A stretch of 64,000 nucleotides of DNA from Dasania sp. GY-MA-18 (GTDB lineage: Bacteria > Pseudomonadota > Gammaproteobacteria > Pseudomonadales > Dasaniaceae). Below the pieces are notes generated by a model, which worked only from the letters and a program-made list of their open reading frames with translations, did no database searches and was not told where the DNA came from. The stretch lies in assembly GCF_024734385.1 (NCBI RefSeq), contig NZ_JANHAP010000005.1, positions 62,001 to 126,000 on the forward strand. Reading direction: 5' to 3'. Numbering within the stretch: the first letter of the stretch is position 1; every line of letters begins with the position of its first letter. Position numbers and translations under genes: made by a program. Positions 1 through 9,161 of this stretch are shown in pieces.

Positions 1-79
1 GAGTTTGCGCCCTTTAAAATAACCTCATTTAAATTTCACGTGACCTTTGGTAGGGGCCACCACTGAATAAGGAAAGCAC

Positions 80-2023
80 ATGTCTGCAGTAACTGTAACC
101 CTCCCCGACGGTAGTCAACGCTCATTCGATAACCCGGTCACTATTCACCAAGTGGCTATGGATATAGGCCCCGGTTTAGCCAAGGCAGCGTTAGCGGGTA
201 AGATTAATGGCAAGCCCGTTGATACTTCTTATTTGATCGAGTCTGACGTTGAATTGGCCATAATCACCGAGCGCGATGAAGAGGGCTTAGAGGTGATACG
301 TCACTCTACGGCGCACTTACTGGCGCAGGCGGCGCAGCAGTGCTTCCCCGATATACAGGTAACTATAGGGCCTGTAATCGAAGATGGCTTCTATTACGAT
401 TTTGCCACCGGCCATAACTTTACCCCCGAAGACTTAGCCAAAATTGAAAAGCGCATGGGGGAGATCGTTAAAGAAGATCACCCTATAGAGCGCGTAGTGA
501 TGAGCCGCGACAAGGCGATAGAGACTTTCCGCCAAATGGGTGAGCGCTACAAAGTGCAAATTATTGAAGAGCTGCCCGAAGGCGAGGAGATCTCCTTGTA
601 TAAGCAGGGCGCTTGGATGGACCTGTGTCGTGGCCCGCATGTGCCCAGCACTGGCAAGCTAAAAGTGCATAAGTTGATGAAAGTGGCCGGCGCTTACTGG
701 CGCGGCGACTCTAATAACCAAATGCTACAGCGCATATACGGCACAGCCTGGGCGAATAAAAAAGACCTAAAAGGCTATCTGCATCGTTTAGAAGAGGCGG
801 AAAAGCGCGATCACCGCAAGCTGGGTAAAAAATACGACCTGTTCCATATGCAGGAAGAGGCCCCCGGTATGGTGTTTTGGCACCCTAAGGGCTGGAGTGT
901 ATATAAGACCATAGAAGGCTATATGCGCCAGCAGCAAGACATGAATGGCTACCAAGAGATTAAAACACCACAGCTGGTGGACTTGTCGCTGTGGAAAAAA
1001 TCGGGTCACGCCGACAAGTTTGGCGATGACATGTTTATGCTGGAGTCTGAGGATAAGCAGTTTGCGGTTAAGCCCATGAACTGCCCCTGCCATGTGCAGG
1101 TGTTTAACCAGGGCCTAAAAAGCTACCGTGATTTACCGCTGCGCTTGGCGGAGTTTGGCTCCTGTCACCGCAATGAGCCTTCAGGCTCTTTGCACGGCAT
1201 TATGCGGGTGCGCGGCTTTGTACAGGATGATGCCCATATCTTCTGTGCTGAAGAGGCCATACAGGGTGAGGTTGCCACCTTTATAGACTTTCTGCACTCG
1301 GTGTACGAAGACTTTGGCTTTAGTGAGGTGATTTATCGCCTCTCTACCCGCCCCGAGCAGCGAGTAGGTAGCGACGAAAGCTGGGATAAGGCCGAAAAGG
1401 CGCTGGCCCAAGCCCTGGATAGTAAAGCGCTGCCCTGGGAGGAGCTGCCCGGTGAAGGTGCTTTCTATGGTCCTAAAATCGAATTTTCGCTTAAAGATAG
1501 CATAGGCCGGGTGTGGCAACTGGGTACTATACAGGTGGATTTCTCTATGCCAGGCCGTTTGGATGCCCAGTATGTGGCCGAAGACGGCAGCAGGCAGACG
1601 CCAGTCATGTTGCACCGGGCCATTTTGGGTTCGTTTGAGCGCTTCATCGGTATTTTGATTGAGCACTACGAGGGTAAATTCCCCACGTGGTTGGCACCGA
1701 CTCAGGCGGTAATTGCCAATATTACGGACAAACAGAGCCCCTATGTGCAAAAAGTTGCCGATTCCTTGAAAAATAAAGGCTTTAGAGTGGATGCGGACTT
1801 GAGAAATGAGAAGATCGGCTTTAAAATCCGCGAGCACACAATTCAGAGGGTCCCTTATTTGCTGGTATTAGGCGATAAGGAAGTAGAGACTCAAACAGTA
1901 AGCGTGCGTGCGCGCAATGGTGATGACCTGGGTTCCATGAGCTTAGAGGCTTTTGAACAGCTACTCAGCACCGATATAGCCCAGCGCGGCCGCGTCACTC
2001 AAGAGTCAACAACGGAGAAATAG
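80..2023 (+). CDS. thrS: Threonyl-tRNA synthetase
   Basis: Charges tRNA-Thr with threonine in the cytoplasm. The 647-residue product has the full class II ThrRS layout: an N-terminal TGS domain (about 1-61), the editing domain with [10 protein letters not shown] near residue 75, the catalytic core with the zinc-ligand segment MNCPCH and motif 2 ([12 protein letters not shown]), motif 3 near [13 protein letters not shown], and a C-terminal anticodon-binding domain. Length is close to the usual 640 or so. The ATG follows a purine-rich AAGGAAAG. It heads the conserved translation operon and ends two bases before the infC start codon, so translational coupling is likely. Only 79 bases lie upstream, so its promoter and any leader are mostly outside the window. 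Confidence 0.98.
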   Translation: MSAVTVTLPDGSQRSFDNPVTIHQVAMDIGPGLAKAALAGKINGKPVDTSYLIESDVELAIITERDEEGLEVIRHSTAHLLAQAAQQCFPDIQVTIGPVIEDGFYYDFATGHNFTPEDLAKIEKRMGEIVKEDHPIERVVMSRDKAIETFRQMGERYKVQIIEELPEGEEISLYKQGAWMDLCRGPHVPSTGKLKVHKLMKVAGAYWRGDSNNQMLQRIYGTAWANKKDLKGYLHRLEEAEKRDHRKLGKKYDLFHMQEEAPGMVFWHPKGWSVYKTIEGYMRQQQDMNGYQEIKTPQLVDLSLWKKSGHADKFGDDMFMLESEDKQFAVKPMNCPCHVQVFNQGLKSYRDLPLRLAEFGSCHRNEPSGSLHGIMRVRGFVQDDAHIFCAEEAIQGEVATFIDFLHSVYEDFGFSEVIYRLSTRPEQRVGSDESWDKAEKALAQALDSKALPWEELPGEGAFYGPKIEFSLKDSIGRVWQLGTIQVDFSMPGRLDAQYVAEDGSRQTPVMLHRAILGSFERFIGILIEHYEGKFPTWLAPTQAVIANITDKQSPYVQKVADSLKNKGFRVDADLRNEKIGFKIREHTIQRVPYLLVLGDKEVETQTVSVRARNGDDLGSMSLEAFEQLLSTDIAQRGRVTQESTTEK

Positions 2024-2025
2024 AG

Positions 2026-2565
2026 ATTAAGCAACAACAAACTAAAGGTAAGAGCAAGCGCGCCACAATCAACGAAGAGATTGAGGCAAAAGAAGTTCGC
2101 TTAATTGGCGCTGACGGTGAGCAGGTCGGCATAGTGTCTATCGAAGAGGCCAGAGCCGCTGCTGCTGAAGCGACGCTTGACTTGGTGCAAATCGCAGATT
2201 CCGATCCGATAGTCTGTAAAATTATGGACTACGGCAAACATGTGTTCGAGGCTAAAAAACAGCAAGCCGCTTCAAAGAAGAAGCAGGTAAGAACACAGGT
2301 TAAGGAGATGAAATTCCGTCCTAATACGGATAAAGGAGATTATGAGGTAAAACTACGCAACCTCACACGTTTCCTTGAACATGGGGACAAAGCCAAGGTG
2401 ACTTTACGTTTCCGCGGCCGCGAAATGGCCCATCAGGAGCTAGGCATGGCCTTACTTAAACGAGTCGAAGTTGACTTGGAAGAGTTGGGCACTGTAGAGC
2501 AGCATCCTAAGATGGAAGGTCGACAGTTGACCATGGTCATAGCCCCTAAAAAGAAGAAAAAGTAA
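2026..2565 (+). CDS. infC: Translation initiation factor IF-3, AUU start
   Basis: IF-3 binds the 30S subunit and checks start-codon and initiator-tRNA fidelity. The first ATG/GTG/TTG in the frame (GTG at 2134) would remove the N-terminal domain. The frame is open upstream to ATT at 2026-2028, two bases after the thrS stop, with GGAG at 2014-2017 at ideal spacing. From there the 179-residue product begins [19 protein letters not shown] and continues [20 protein letters not shown], which matches the family N-domain. The C-domain ([12 protein letters not shown], ending APKKKKK) is intact. In E. coli infC also starts at AUU and IF-3 represses its own non-AUG initiation; the same control is inferred here. 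Confidence 0.95.
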   Translation: MKQQQTKGKSKRATINEEIEAKEVRLIGADGEQVGIVSIEEARAAAAEATLDLVQIADSDPIVCKIMDYGKHVFEAKKQQAASKKKQVRTQVKEMKFRPNTDKGDYEVKLRNLTRFLEHGDKAKVTLRFRGREMAHQELGMALLKRVEVDLEELGTVEQHPKMEGRQLTMVIAPKKKKK

Positions 2566-2587
2566 GGCTAGCTTTACTTTTTCGCCT

Positions 2588-2654
2588 CTTAGTTAGCAGT
2601 GAGCTCCTAGGGCCTGCTAGTTAAGGGTTTATTTTATTTTGAGTCATAAGACTC
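2588..2654 (+). promoter_or_regulatory. Hairpin leader between infC and rpmI (candidate L20 control region)
   Basis: Two stem-loops lie just before rpmI. The first pairs CTTAGTTAGCAG (2588-2599) with CTGCTAGTTAAG (2614-2625), with one internal GT/GT mismatch, and is followed by a T-rich stretch, like an attenuator. The second is GAGTC-ATAA-GACTC (2641-2654), just before the rpmI ribosome-binding site. L20 is known to autoregulate rpmI-rplT in other bacteria through leader RNA. That role here is inferred from position only. Confidence 0.45.
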
Positions 2655-2676
2655 ACCAAATGCGGAGTATCTAACG

Positions 2677-2871
2677 ATGCCTAAAGCTAAAGTACATAGT
2701 GGGGCTGCCAAGCGTTTTAAAAAGACTGCTGGTGGTTACAAGCGTAAAAGCGCCCACAAGAGCCACATCTTGACCAAAATGACGACCAAGCGTAAGCGTC
2801 AGCTACGTGGTACTTCACTCGTTCATAAGAGTGATGAAGTATTAATCGATCGTATGTTGCGTGCTAAGTAA
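2677..2871 (+). CDS. rpmI: 50S ribosomal protein L35
   Basis: Small basic protein of the large ribosomal subunit. The 64-residue product has the family pattern: [17 protein letters not shown] at the start, a run of Lys/Arg in the middle ([20 protein letters not shown]-like segment) and a short C-terminal tail. The ATG follows GGAG at about nine bases. It lies between the infC leader hairpins and rplT, 35 bases before rplT, in the normal infC-rpmI-rplT order, so co-translation and control by L20 are expected. Confidence 0.97.
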   Translation: MPKAKVHSGAAKRFKKTAGGYKRKSAHKSHILTKMTTKRKRQLRGTSLVHKSDEVLIDRMLRAK

Positions 2872-2906
2872 GCACACCATTTTTTTAGGTCAAGAGGAGT
2901 CTCACA

Positions 2907-3263
2907 ATGCCTAGAGTAAAACGTGGTGTCACTGCACACCGTCGTCACAAAAAGATTTTAAAGCAAGCCAAAGGTTACTACGGTGCTCGTTCACGTATCT
3001 TCCGTGTTGCTAAGCAAGCTGTTATTAAAGCTGGCCAATACGCATACCGTGACCGTCGCCAACGTAAGCGTCAATTCCGTGCACTATGGATTACCCGTAT
3101 CAATGCACAGTCACGCGCCAATGGTTTGTCTTACAGCCGCTTAATCGCTGGTCTTAAAAAAGCAGAAATCGCTTTAGACCGTCGCGTTTTGGCTGATCTA
3201 GCTGTACACGACAAGTCTGCTTTTGCCGCTGTTGTTGAAAAAGCAAAAGCAGCCTTAGCATAA
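2907..3263 (+). CDS. rplT: 50S ribosomal protein L20
   Basis: Assembly protein of the 50S subunit that binds 23S rRNA and, in studied bacteria, represses its own operon. The 118-residue product starts [19 protein letters not shown] and carries the conserved segment [24 protein letters not shown] strong AGAGGAG site precedes the ATG. It is the last gene before the intrinsic terminator at 3319, so the thrS-infC-rpmI-rplT transcript probably ends there and pheS is transcribed separately. Confidence 0.98.
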   Translation: MPRVKRGVTAHRRHKKILKQAKGYYGARSRIFRVAKQAVIKAGQYAYRDRRQRKRQFRALWITRINAQSRANGLSYSRLIAGLKKAEIALDRRVLADLAVHDKSAFAAVVEKAKAALA

Positions 3264-3318
3264 AACATACGATGACCTTAGGGTCATGGCGTGTTTGCAC
3301 TTTTTAGTGCTGGAAATG

Positions 3319-3354
3319 GGGAAAGGGCTGACGCTCTTTCCCTATTTTTGTTTT
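3319..3354 (+). terminator. Intrinsic terminator after rplT
   Basis: A ten-pair stem, GGGAAAGGGC (3319-3328) with GCTCTTTCCC (3333-3342), one G-T pair and a TGAC loop, is followed by TATTTTTGTTTT. This is a strong rho-independent terminator for the thrS-rplT operon. Confidence 0.85.
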
Positions 3355-3379
3355 AAAGGCAAAAACTTGCGTGCTAATA

Positions 3380-3434
3380 GTGGTTTTAGAAAATGGCCTA
3401 GGGCCGAGGCCTCGCTGATATTTTCTAAAATCAC
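3380..3434. repeat. Long imperfect inverted repeat
   Basis: Arms of 15 bases, GTGGTTTTAGAAAAT (3380-3394) and ATTTTCTAAAATCAC (3420-3434), pair with a single G-T mismatch around a 25-base GC-rich centre that itself contains short palindromes (GAGGCCTC). It lies between the rplT terminator and the REP-like repeats. Function unknown. Confidence 0.6.
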
Positions 3435-3470
3435 TGTTATACAGGCTTAGCGTCTGTGCCCATGGTGGTG

Positions 3471-3618
3471 GATTGCGGGTCAGGCCCGCAATGACAGTAG
3501 AAAGTTTTATTATGTCGTGCCGGCCTTGCGCCGGTATCTAGGGCAGTAGATTGCGGGTCAGGCCCGCAATGACAGCAGAAAGTTTTACTATGTCATACCG
3601 GCCTTGCGCCGGTATCCA
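3471..3618. repeat. Tandem REP-like palindromic repeat, two units
   Basis: Two 70-base units (3471-3540 and 3549-3618, period 78) are nearly identical. Each has two hairpins: a GATTGCGGG / CCCGCAATGAC type palindrome, and a GTCATACCGG / CCGGTATC type palindrome with the loop CCTTGCG. The same second hairpin recurs between pheS and pheT. They resemble REP-type intergenic palindromes. No encoded protein was seen. Confidence 0.75.
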
Positions 3619-3669
3619 TAGGTGTAAAGAATAGAAAATAGTGTAGTTATTTACGACAGCGCTATTTAA

Positions 3670-4719
<1,050 letters not shown>

Positions 4720-4729
4720 GCAAAAAGTT

Positions 4730-4865
4730 ATTCCCGCGAAGGCAGGAATAGAGCAATTAGTCTCTAGTCGTTAGGGTAATGCCCCTAGTCAGCTGTCATA
4801 CCGGCGAACGCCGGTATCCAGAACTTTAAAGAAAGAATATATAGATGCCGGATCAAGCTCGGCAT
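4730..4865. repeat. Three palindromes between pheS and pheT
   Basis: Three hairpins sit within the pheS-pheT gap: ATTCC/GGAAT (4730-4749), ATACCGGCG-AA-CGCCGGTAT (4798-4817), and ATGCCG/CGGCAT (4845-4865). The second is the same family as the repeats before pheS (GTCATACCGG...CCGGTATCCA). They have no T-tract and so are REP-like rather than terminators. They may affect mRNA stability between the two subunit genes. Confidence 0.7.
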
Positions 4866-4898
4866 GACGTAAAGAAAGAATACTTTTAGGAATAAAAA

Positions 4899-7289
4899 AT
4901 GAAATTAAGCGAACAGTGGCTTCGGGAATGGGTAAACCCCAATATCAATACCGACGAATTGGTTGAGCAGCTAACCATGGCGGGGCTAGAAGTTGATGGT
5001 ACCGAGCCCGTTGCTGGTGAATTTACCGGTGTTGTTGTGGGCGAGATATTATCCATAGAGCAACACCCCGATGCCGACAAGTTACGCGTCTGCCAGGTGG
5101 CTGGCGGTGATGAGGTCGTACAAGTGGTGTGCGGTGCCCCTAATGCTCGCGCCGGTATTAAAATCCCTTTTGCTACTGTGGGTGCCAAGCTGCCTACCGA
5201 AGATGGTAAAGGCTTTAAAATTAAAAAAGCCAAACTGCGCGGCGTGGAGTCACACGGTATGTTGTGCTCGCAAGTTGAGTTGGCGATGGGTGAAGACTCA
5301 GACGGTATTTGGGAGCTGGCCGCTGATGCGCCTACCGGCCAGGATATACGTGAATACTTGCAGTTAAACGACACGATTATAGAAGTCGACTTAACCCCTA
5401 ACCGTGCTGACTGTTTAAGTGTTGCGGGTATTGCCCGTGATACTGGCGTACTCAACAAACTGGCGGTTACTGAAGTGGAGGTTGCTGCGGTTGCCGCATC
5501 TATAGAAGACACCTTCCCAGTGGCGGTTTCTGCCAAGGCCGACTGCCCCCGCTATGTGGGCCGTGTCATACGCAATGTTGATGTTTCTAAGCCTAGCCCT
5601 TTGTGGATGCAGGAAAAGCTGCGTCGTGCCGGTTTACGCTCCATAGATGCCGTGGTGGATGTGACCAACTATGTGTTGCTAGAGCTAGGTCAGCCTTTAC
5701 ATGCTTTTGACTTAAACTTATTAAATGGCGGCATAAATGTACGCCTGGCCGAGCAGGGCGAAAAAATCACCTTGCTAGATGGCCAGGAGCTAGCGCTGCG
5801 TGATGACACGCTAGTTATCGCCGATCAGCAGCAGGCCGTTGCCCTTGCAGGCATAATGGGTGGGGCCGCGACTGCAGTTAGTAGTAATACTAAAGATATC
5901 TTTTTAGAGTCGGCCTTTTTTGCGCCGGTCAAAATCGCTGGCCGCGCCCGCTCTTACGGCTTGCACACCGACTCCTCACATCGCTTTGAGCGCGGTGTCG
6001 ATTACCAGCTGCAGGCCAAAGCTTGTGAGCGCGCCACCCAGTTGCTGCTAGATATAGTCGGTGGTGAGGCAGGCCCTATTGTTGAGTTAAGCTCTGAGGC
6101 CGATTTACCTAAGGCGGCCGAGTTAAATCTGCGCGCTAACCGTATAGAGCGGGTGTTGGGCTTAACTATGGAGCGCGCAGAGGTTAAAGATATACTCACT
6201 CGCCTGGGTATGGCGGTAACGGATACCGAGCAGGGCTGGAAGGTCGTTGCCCCTTCATGGCGCTTTGATATGGCTATAGAGGCCGACCTATTAGAAGAGT
6301 TGGCCCGTATCTATGGTTATAACCGCTTGCCGGTCACCAAAATACATGCCGAGTTGAGCTTGCGCGCTAAGCCCGAAGCGCAAACTGAGCTGCAGCTTAT
6401 GCGCCGCCAGCTAGTGGCCAATGGCTACCAAGAGGCCATCACCTATAGTTTTATAGACCCCAAAATGCATGAGCTAGTCTGCCCCAATGATGCGGCGGTG
6501 GCTTTGAGCAACCCTATTTCAGCGGATATGTCGGTGATGCGTACCAGCCTCTGGCCGGGCCTGCTGGCGGCTATGCAGCATAATCTTAATCGCCAGCAAA
6601 GCCGAGTGCGCTTATTTGAGGCGGGCTTGAGTTTTATCCCCGATGGCAGCGAACTACCCAAGCAAGAGCAAATGCTGGCTGGAGCCATTACCGGCAGACG
6701 CCACCCCGAGTCTTGGCTGGAAAATGGTGAAACCGTTGATTTTTACGATTTGAAAGGTGACTTAGAAGGGATTTTATCGCTATGCGACCCTAGCGGCAGT
6801 TTTGAGTTTGTTCGCGGCGAATGTGATGGCCTGCACCCCGGCCAGACCGCAGAAATTCGTCGAAATGGCGAAAACGTCGGCTATATAGGGGCTATACACC
6901 CACAACTGCAGAAAAAACTAGGCATTTCACAGGCGGTGTACCTATTTCAGGTCAATGTGGCAGCGATCAGCCGCGGCGAGGTACCAGCCTTTACTGAATT
7001 ATCAAAATATCCCGAGGTGAGACGTGATTTAGCGGTGATAATAGACCGTGAAATCGAGGCCGGAGCCGTACAAAAAGCGGTCAAAGCCGCTGCCGGCAGT
7101 GACCTAACAAACCTAAGGTTGTTTGATATCTATGAAGGTAAAGGTATTGATACTAAAAGAAAAAGTTTGGCCCTCGGCTTGACGTTTCAGCATTCATCGC
7201 GCACTCTTAACGAAGATGAAGTTAATGTGTGTGTTGATCAAGTGATCAAGGCGCTAGAAACGCAATTTGCAGCAACGCTAAGGAACTAA
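4899..7289 (+). CDS. pheT: Phenylalanyl-tRNA synthetase beta subunit
   Basis: Beta subunit of PheRS; it carries the B3/B4 editing region and tRNA-binding parts. The 796-residue product has an N-terminal EMAP-like tRNA-binding domain (about 39-150, with [12 protein letters not shown] and [10 protein letters not shown]), then B3/B4, the B5 domain around residues 400-475, the catalytic-like core and the C-terminal anticodon-binding ferredoxin fold ([19 protein letters not shown] onwards). The length is normal. The ATG follows TTTTAGGA. It ends four bases before ihfA, so the two are co-transcribed as in other gammaproteobacteria. Confidence 0.98.
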   Translation: MKLSEQWLREWVNPNINTDELVEQLTMAGLEVDGTEPVAGEFTGVVVGEILSIEQHPDADKLRVCQVAGGDEVVQVVCGAPNARAGIKIPFATVGAKLPTEDGKGFKIKKAKLRGVESHGMLCSQVELAMGEDSDGIWELAADAPTGQDIREYLQLNDTIIEVDLTPNRADCLSVAGIARDTGVLNKLAVTEVEVAAVAASIEDTFPVAVSAKADCPRYVGRVIRNVDVSKPSPLWMQEKLRRAGLRSIDAVVDVTNYVLLELGQPLHAFDLNLLNGGINVRLAEQGEKITLLDGQELALRDDTLVIADQQQAVALAGIMGGAATAVSSNTKDIFLESAFFAPVKIAGRARSYGLHTDSSHRFERGVDYQLQAKACERATQLLLDIVGGEAGPIVELSSEADLPKAAELNLRANRIERVLGLTMERAEVKDILTRLGMAVTDTEQGWKVVAPSWRFDMAIEADLLEELARIYGYNRLPVTKIHAELSLRAKPEAQTELQLMRRQLVANGYQEAITYSFIDPKMHELVCPNDAAVALSNPISADMSVMRTSLWPGLLAAMQHNLNRQQSRVRLFEAGLSFIPDGSELPKQEQMLAGAITGRRHPESWLENGETVDFYDLKGDLEGILSLCDPSGSFEFVRGECDGLHPGQTAEIRRNGENVGYIGAIHPQLQKKLGISQAVYLFQVNVAAISRGEVPAFTELSKYPEVRRDLAVIIDREIEAGAVQKAVKAAAGSDLTNLRLFDIYEGKGIDTKRKSLALGLTFQHSSRTLNEDEVNVCVDQVIKALETQFAATLRN

Positions 7290-7293
7290 CCGC

Positions 7294-7596
7294 ATGCAGG
7301 CTCTCACTAAATCTGAGATGGCTGAACGGCTATACGAAGAGCTGGGGCTAAATAAGCGCGAAGCGAAAGAGGTGGTGGAGCTTTTCTTTGAAGAGATACG
7401 CCACTCGCTAGAGGATAATGAGCAGGTTAAGTTGTCGGGGTTTGGCAATTTCGATCTGCGCGACAAAAGCCAACGCCCGGGTAGGAACCCCAAAACCGGC
7501 GAGGAGATACCCATCTCAGCGCGCCGCGTAGTGACATTCCGCCCCGGTCAAAAGCTAAAATCACGAGTTGAAACCTATGTTGGAACCGAGTCATAA
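7294..7596 (+). CDS. ihfA: Integration host factor alpha subunit
   Basis: Half of the IHF heterodimer, which bends DNA sharply and supports recombination, replication and sigma-54 promoters. The 100-residue product has the HU/IHF fold, starting [33 protein letters not shown], and the DNA-intercalating arm [20 protein letters not shown]. It follows pheT by four bases, the order known from E. coli and Pseudomonas. Its last 20 bases overlap the next gene, which suggests coupling. Confidence 0.97.
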   Translation: MQALTKSEMAERLYEELGLNKREAKEVVELFFEEIRHSLEDNEQVKLSGFGNFDLRDKSQRPGRNPKTGEEIPISARRVVTFRPGQKLKSRVETYVGTES

Positions 7597-7945
7597 CGAC
7601 GAGCTGCCAGTTATACCTGGCAAACGCTATTTTACTATTGGCGAAGTTAGCGAGCTATGCGCGGTAAAACCGCATGTGCTGCGTTATTGGGAGCAGGAGT
7701 TTCCGCAACTAAAGCCTGTTAAACGTCGTGGCAATCGCCGTTACTATCAGCATCAAGATGTGATTTTGATTCGTCAAATTCGCAGCTTACTTTATGATCA
7801 GGGCTATACCATAGGTGGTGCCCGTCAGCGCATGACTGGCGAAGAAGAGACTACAGAACAGGCTAGTAATTCAACAGAATACAAAGCGCTGTTGCGTGAA
7901 GTGATCACAGAACTCGAAGATGTATTAAAAGTTTTAGCCGCATAG
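7577..7945 (+). CDS. MerR-family transcriptional regulator next to ihfA
   Basis: Predicted DNA-binding protein of 122 residues with a MerR-type helix-turn-helix and wing: [25 protein letters not shown] followed by [37 protein letters not shown] (about residues 19-80). The C-terminal part is a short coiled coil without Cys or other effector-binding residues. I chose the ATG at 7577 ([11 protein letters not shown]) over the in-frame TTG at 7568 because the family begins this way. The same gene sits after ihfA in pseudomonads. Its target is not known to me. Confidence 0.9.
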   Translation: MLEPSHNDELPVIPGKRYFTIGEVSELCAVKPHVLRYWEQEFPQLKPVKRRGNRRYYQHQDVILIRQIRSLLYDQGYTIGGARQRMTGEEETTEQASNSTEYKALLREVITELEDVLKVLAA

Positions 7946-8034
7946 CAATTTCGTGTTCACAGCAGCGTTACTTTGCTCTATAATCTCGCCCATCTTAAGG
8001 CGGTAACACATAGATTGTAATGCCTAAGAAGTTT

Positions 8035-8111
8035 CGGGGCGTAGCGCAGTCTGGTAGCGCACCACACTGGGGGTGTGGTGGTCGCAGGTTCAAATCCTGC
8101 CGTTCCGACCA
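8035..8111 (+). tRNA. tRNA-Pro (anticodon GGG)
   Basis: A 77-base cloverleaf with encoded CCA. The acceptor stem is CGGGGCG/CGTTCCG (two G-T pairs), the D arm contains AGCGCAGTCTGGTAGCGC, the anticodon stem is CCACA/TGTGG with loop CTGGGGG (anticodon GGG, reads CCC/CCU), and the T arm is GCAGGTTCAAATCCTGC. The position after the ihfA-merR pair is the same as in Pseudomonas. Confidence 0.97.
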
Positions 8112-8120
8112 TCTTAAATA

Positions 8121-8156
8121 AAAAAGGGCCATGCGATAGCATGGCCCTTTTTTATT
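8121..8156 (+). terminator. Terminator after tRNA-Pro
   Basis: GGGCCATG (8126-8133) pairs with CATGGCCC (8140-8147) around CGATAG and is followed by TTTTTTATTT. This ends the tRNA transcript. A 17-base part of it, including the T-tract, is repeated exactly at 8332-8348, which marks the start of the repeat array. Confidence 0.85.
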
Positions 8157-8790
8157 TAACCTGCCGAAACGGCAGGACTTGCTCGTTAAAGCGCCCAGGT
8201 TCACAGCTTGTCCCTACGGGACAAGATGCTACGAGCCGCATAGCGGCGATGCCCGAAGGGGCAAAACAGCCTCAAGCTGTTTTGATACAATCCTGCAACG
8301 ATAGTTAAACTCGTGCGGTTCTTGTGCGAAAGCATGGCCCTTTTTTATAACAAATTCCATTTAGAATGGAATTTGGACGACATCACAAACTGATGTTGCC
8401 CGCTTGCGGGTTGTAATGCCCCTCAGGGGATTACAATCCAACCTGCCGAAACGGCAGGACTTGCTATTCGCCACATCCTTGTGGCTCACCCTTCGGGTCG
8501 ACCTAAGGGTCGATCAAACAAGCTCCTGCAATTTTGTCGTTAAAGCGCCCAGGTTCACAAATTATCCCTAGGGGATAATTTGGACGAGGAGCAACGCGAC
8601 GATGCCCCGAAGGGGGAATTACAGCATCAAGCTGTAATTCTCAAATCCTGCAACGATCTTCTAGGTATCACCAAAACTACCGCGAAAGCCCCCCCATTTT
8701 TATTACAAATCCCATTTAGAATAGAATTGAGACAACATCACAAAGTGCTGTTGCCCGCTTGCGGGTTGTAATGCCCTTTGGGGGATTACC
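8139..8790 (+). repeat. Hairpin-dense repeat array downstream of tRNA-Pro
   Basis: About 650 non-coding bases made of partly duplicated modules packed with at least ten small hairpins. Exact repeats include 17 bases (8139-8155 = 8332-8348), 26 bases (8158-8183 = 8440-8465), 22 bases (8184-8205 = 8538-8559), 14 bases (8289-8302 = 8644-8657) and 27 bases (8395-8421 = 8750-8776). Between the exact blocks, hairpins keep position but change stem sequence: CTTGTCCC/GGGACAAG versus CAAATTATCCC/GGGATAATTTG, and CAAAACAGC/GCTGTTTTG versus GAATTACAGC/GCTGTAATTC. The block at 8641 shares TCAAATCCTGC with the tRNA T arm. E. coli tyrT has comparable tRNA-tail repeats (rtT). Whether this is a transcribed RNA or a mobile palindrome cluster is not decided by the sequence. 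Confidence 0.8.
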
Positions 8791-9108
8791 ATCAAACCGG
8801 TGAAACGCTGGGTTTGTTCTTTGGCAAGCACCACAATTACGAGCATAGCTACCACGATAATTAAACTCACGCCATTCCAATGCAAAAACGCACAGTTTTC
8901 AAATAAATTTATTGAGCTACAACCCTACACAATAAATCCCTACATCTACCACGCCATCCTTTTTCATCCATCATTACATCAAGCTTATCCCAGTCACCCA
9001 CTCAAAAATTATTAGCAAAAACTTACACTTCCTCGAACCAATGCACTAATAAAGTGCATAAATATCGCTATCAATTAAGGATTAAAAGAAACCATCCTTT
9101 TTCTGGAA

Positions 9109-9140
9109 TCGAGCGATAAGTTAAGGCATTATCGAGTGAT
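9109..9140. promoter_or_regulatory. Candidate operator before the class V aminotransferase gene
   Basis: ATCGAGCGAT (9109-9118) and ATCGAGTGAT (9131-9140) are direct repeats spaced 22 bases, two helical turns, and overlap an inverted repeat CGATAA-N9-TTATCG (9114-9134). Start of the gene is 22 bases further on. A regulator site is inferred; the cognate protein is unknown. Confidence 0.35.
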
Positions 9141-9161
9141 TAATAATCAATAGGCCATATT

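Larger units (their letters stand above)
8112..9161. other. Gene-free region of 1,050 bases between tRNA-Pro and the aminotransferase gene
   Basis: The first two thirds are the terminator and the repeat array. The rest (about 8800-9161) is AT-rich with no recognisable gene. Short open frames in it do not look coding. Near its end lie a 10-base direct repeat (ATCGAGCGAT at 9109, ATCGAGTGAT at 9131) and an inverted repeat CGATAA/TTATCG (9114-9134), both upstream of the next gene. Confidence 0.7.

Noticed and set aside
1181-1837. Long open frame on the minus strand inside thrS
   Set aside because: It lies wholly opposite a strong housekeeping gene, has no plausible start signal or family match, and its composition is that of an antisense shadow.
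3286-3354. Phenylalanine-rich leader peptide for pheS attenuation
   Set aside because: An open frame from the ATG at 3286 has Phe codons mainly because it reads through the terminator T-tract; it lacks a run of Phe codons upstream of the hairpin.
8139-8790. CRISPR array
   Set aside because: The repeats are unequal in length, spaced irregularly and consist of hairpins; there are no regular unique spacers and no cas genes.
8139-8790. Integron attC sites
   Set aside because: No matching inverse-core and core site pair was found and there is no integrase gene nearby.
8075-8885. Several short open frames in the tRNA-Pro downstream region
   Set aside because: They cross the tRNA, terminator and palindromes, and their translations have no family-like pattern.
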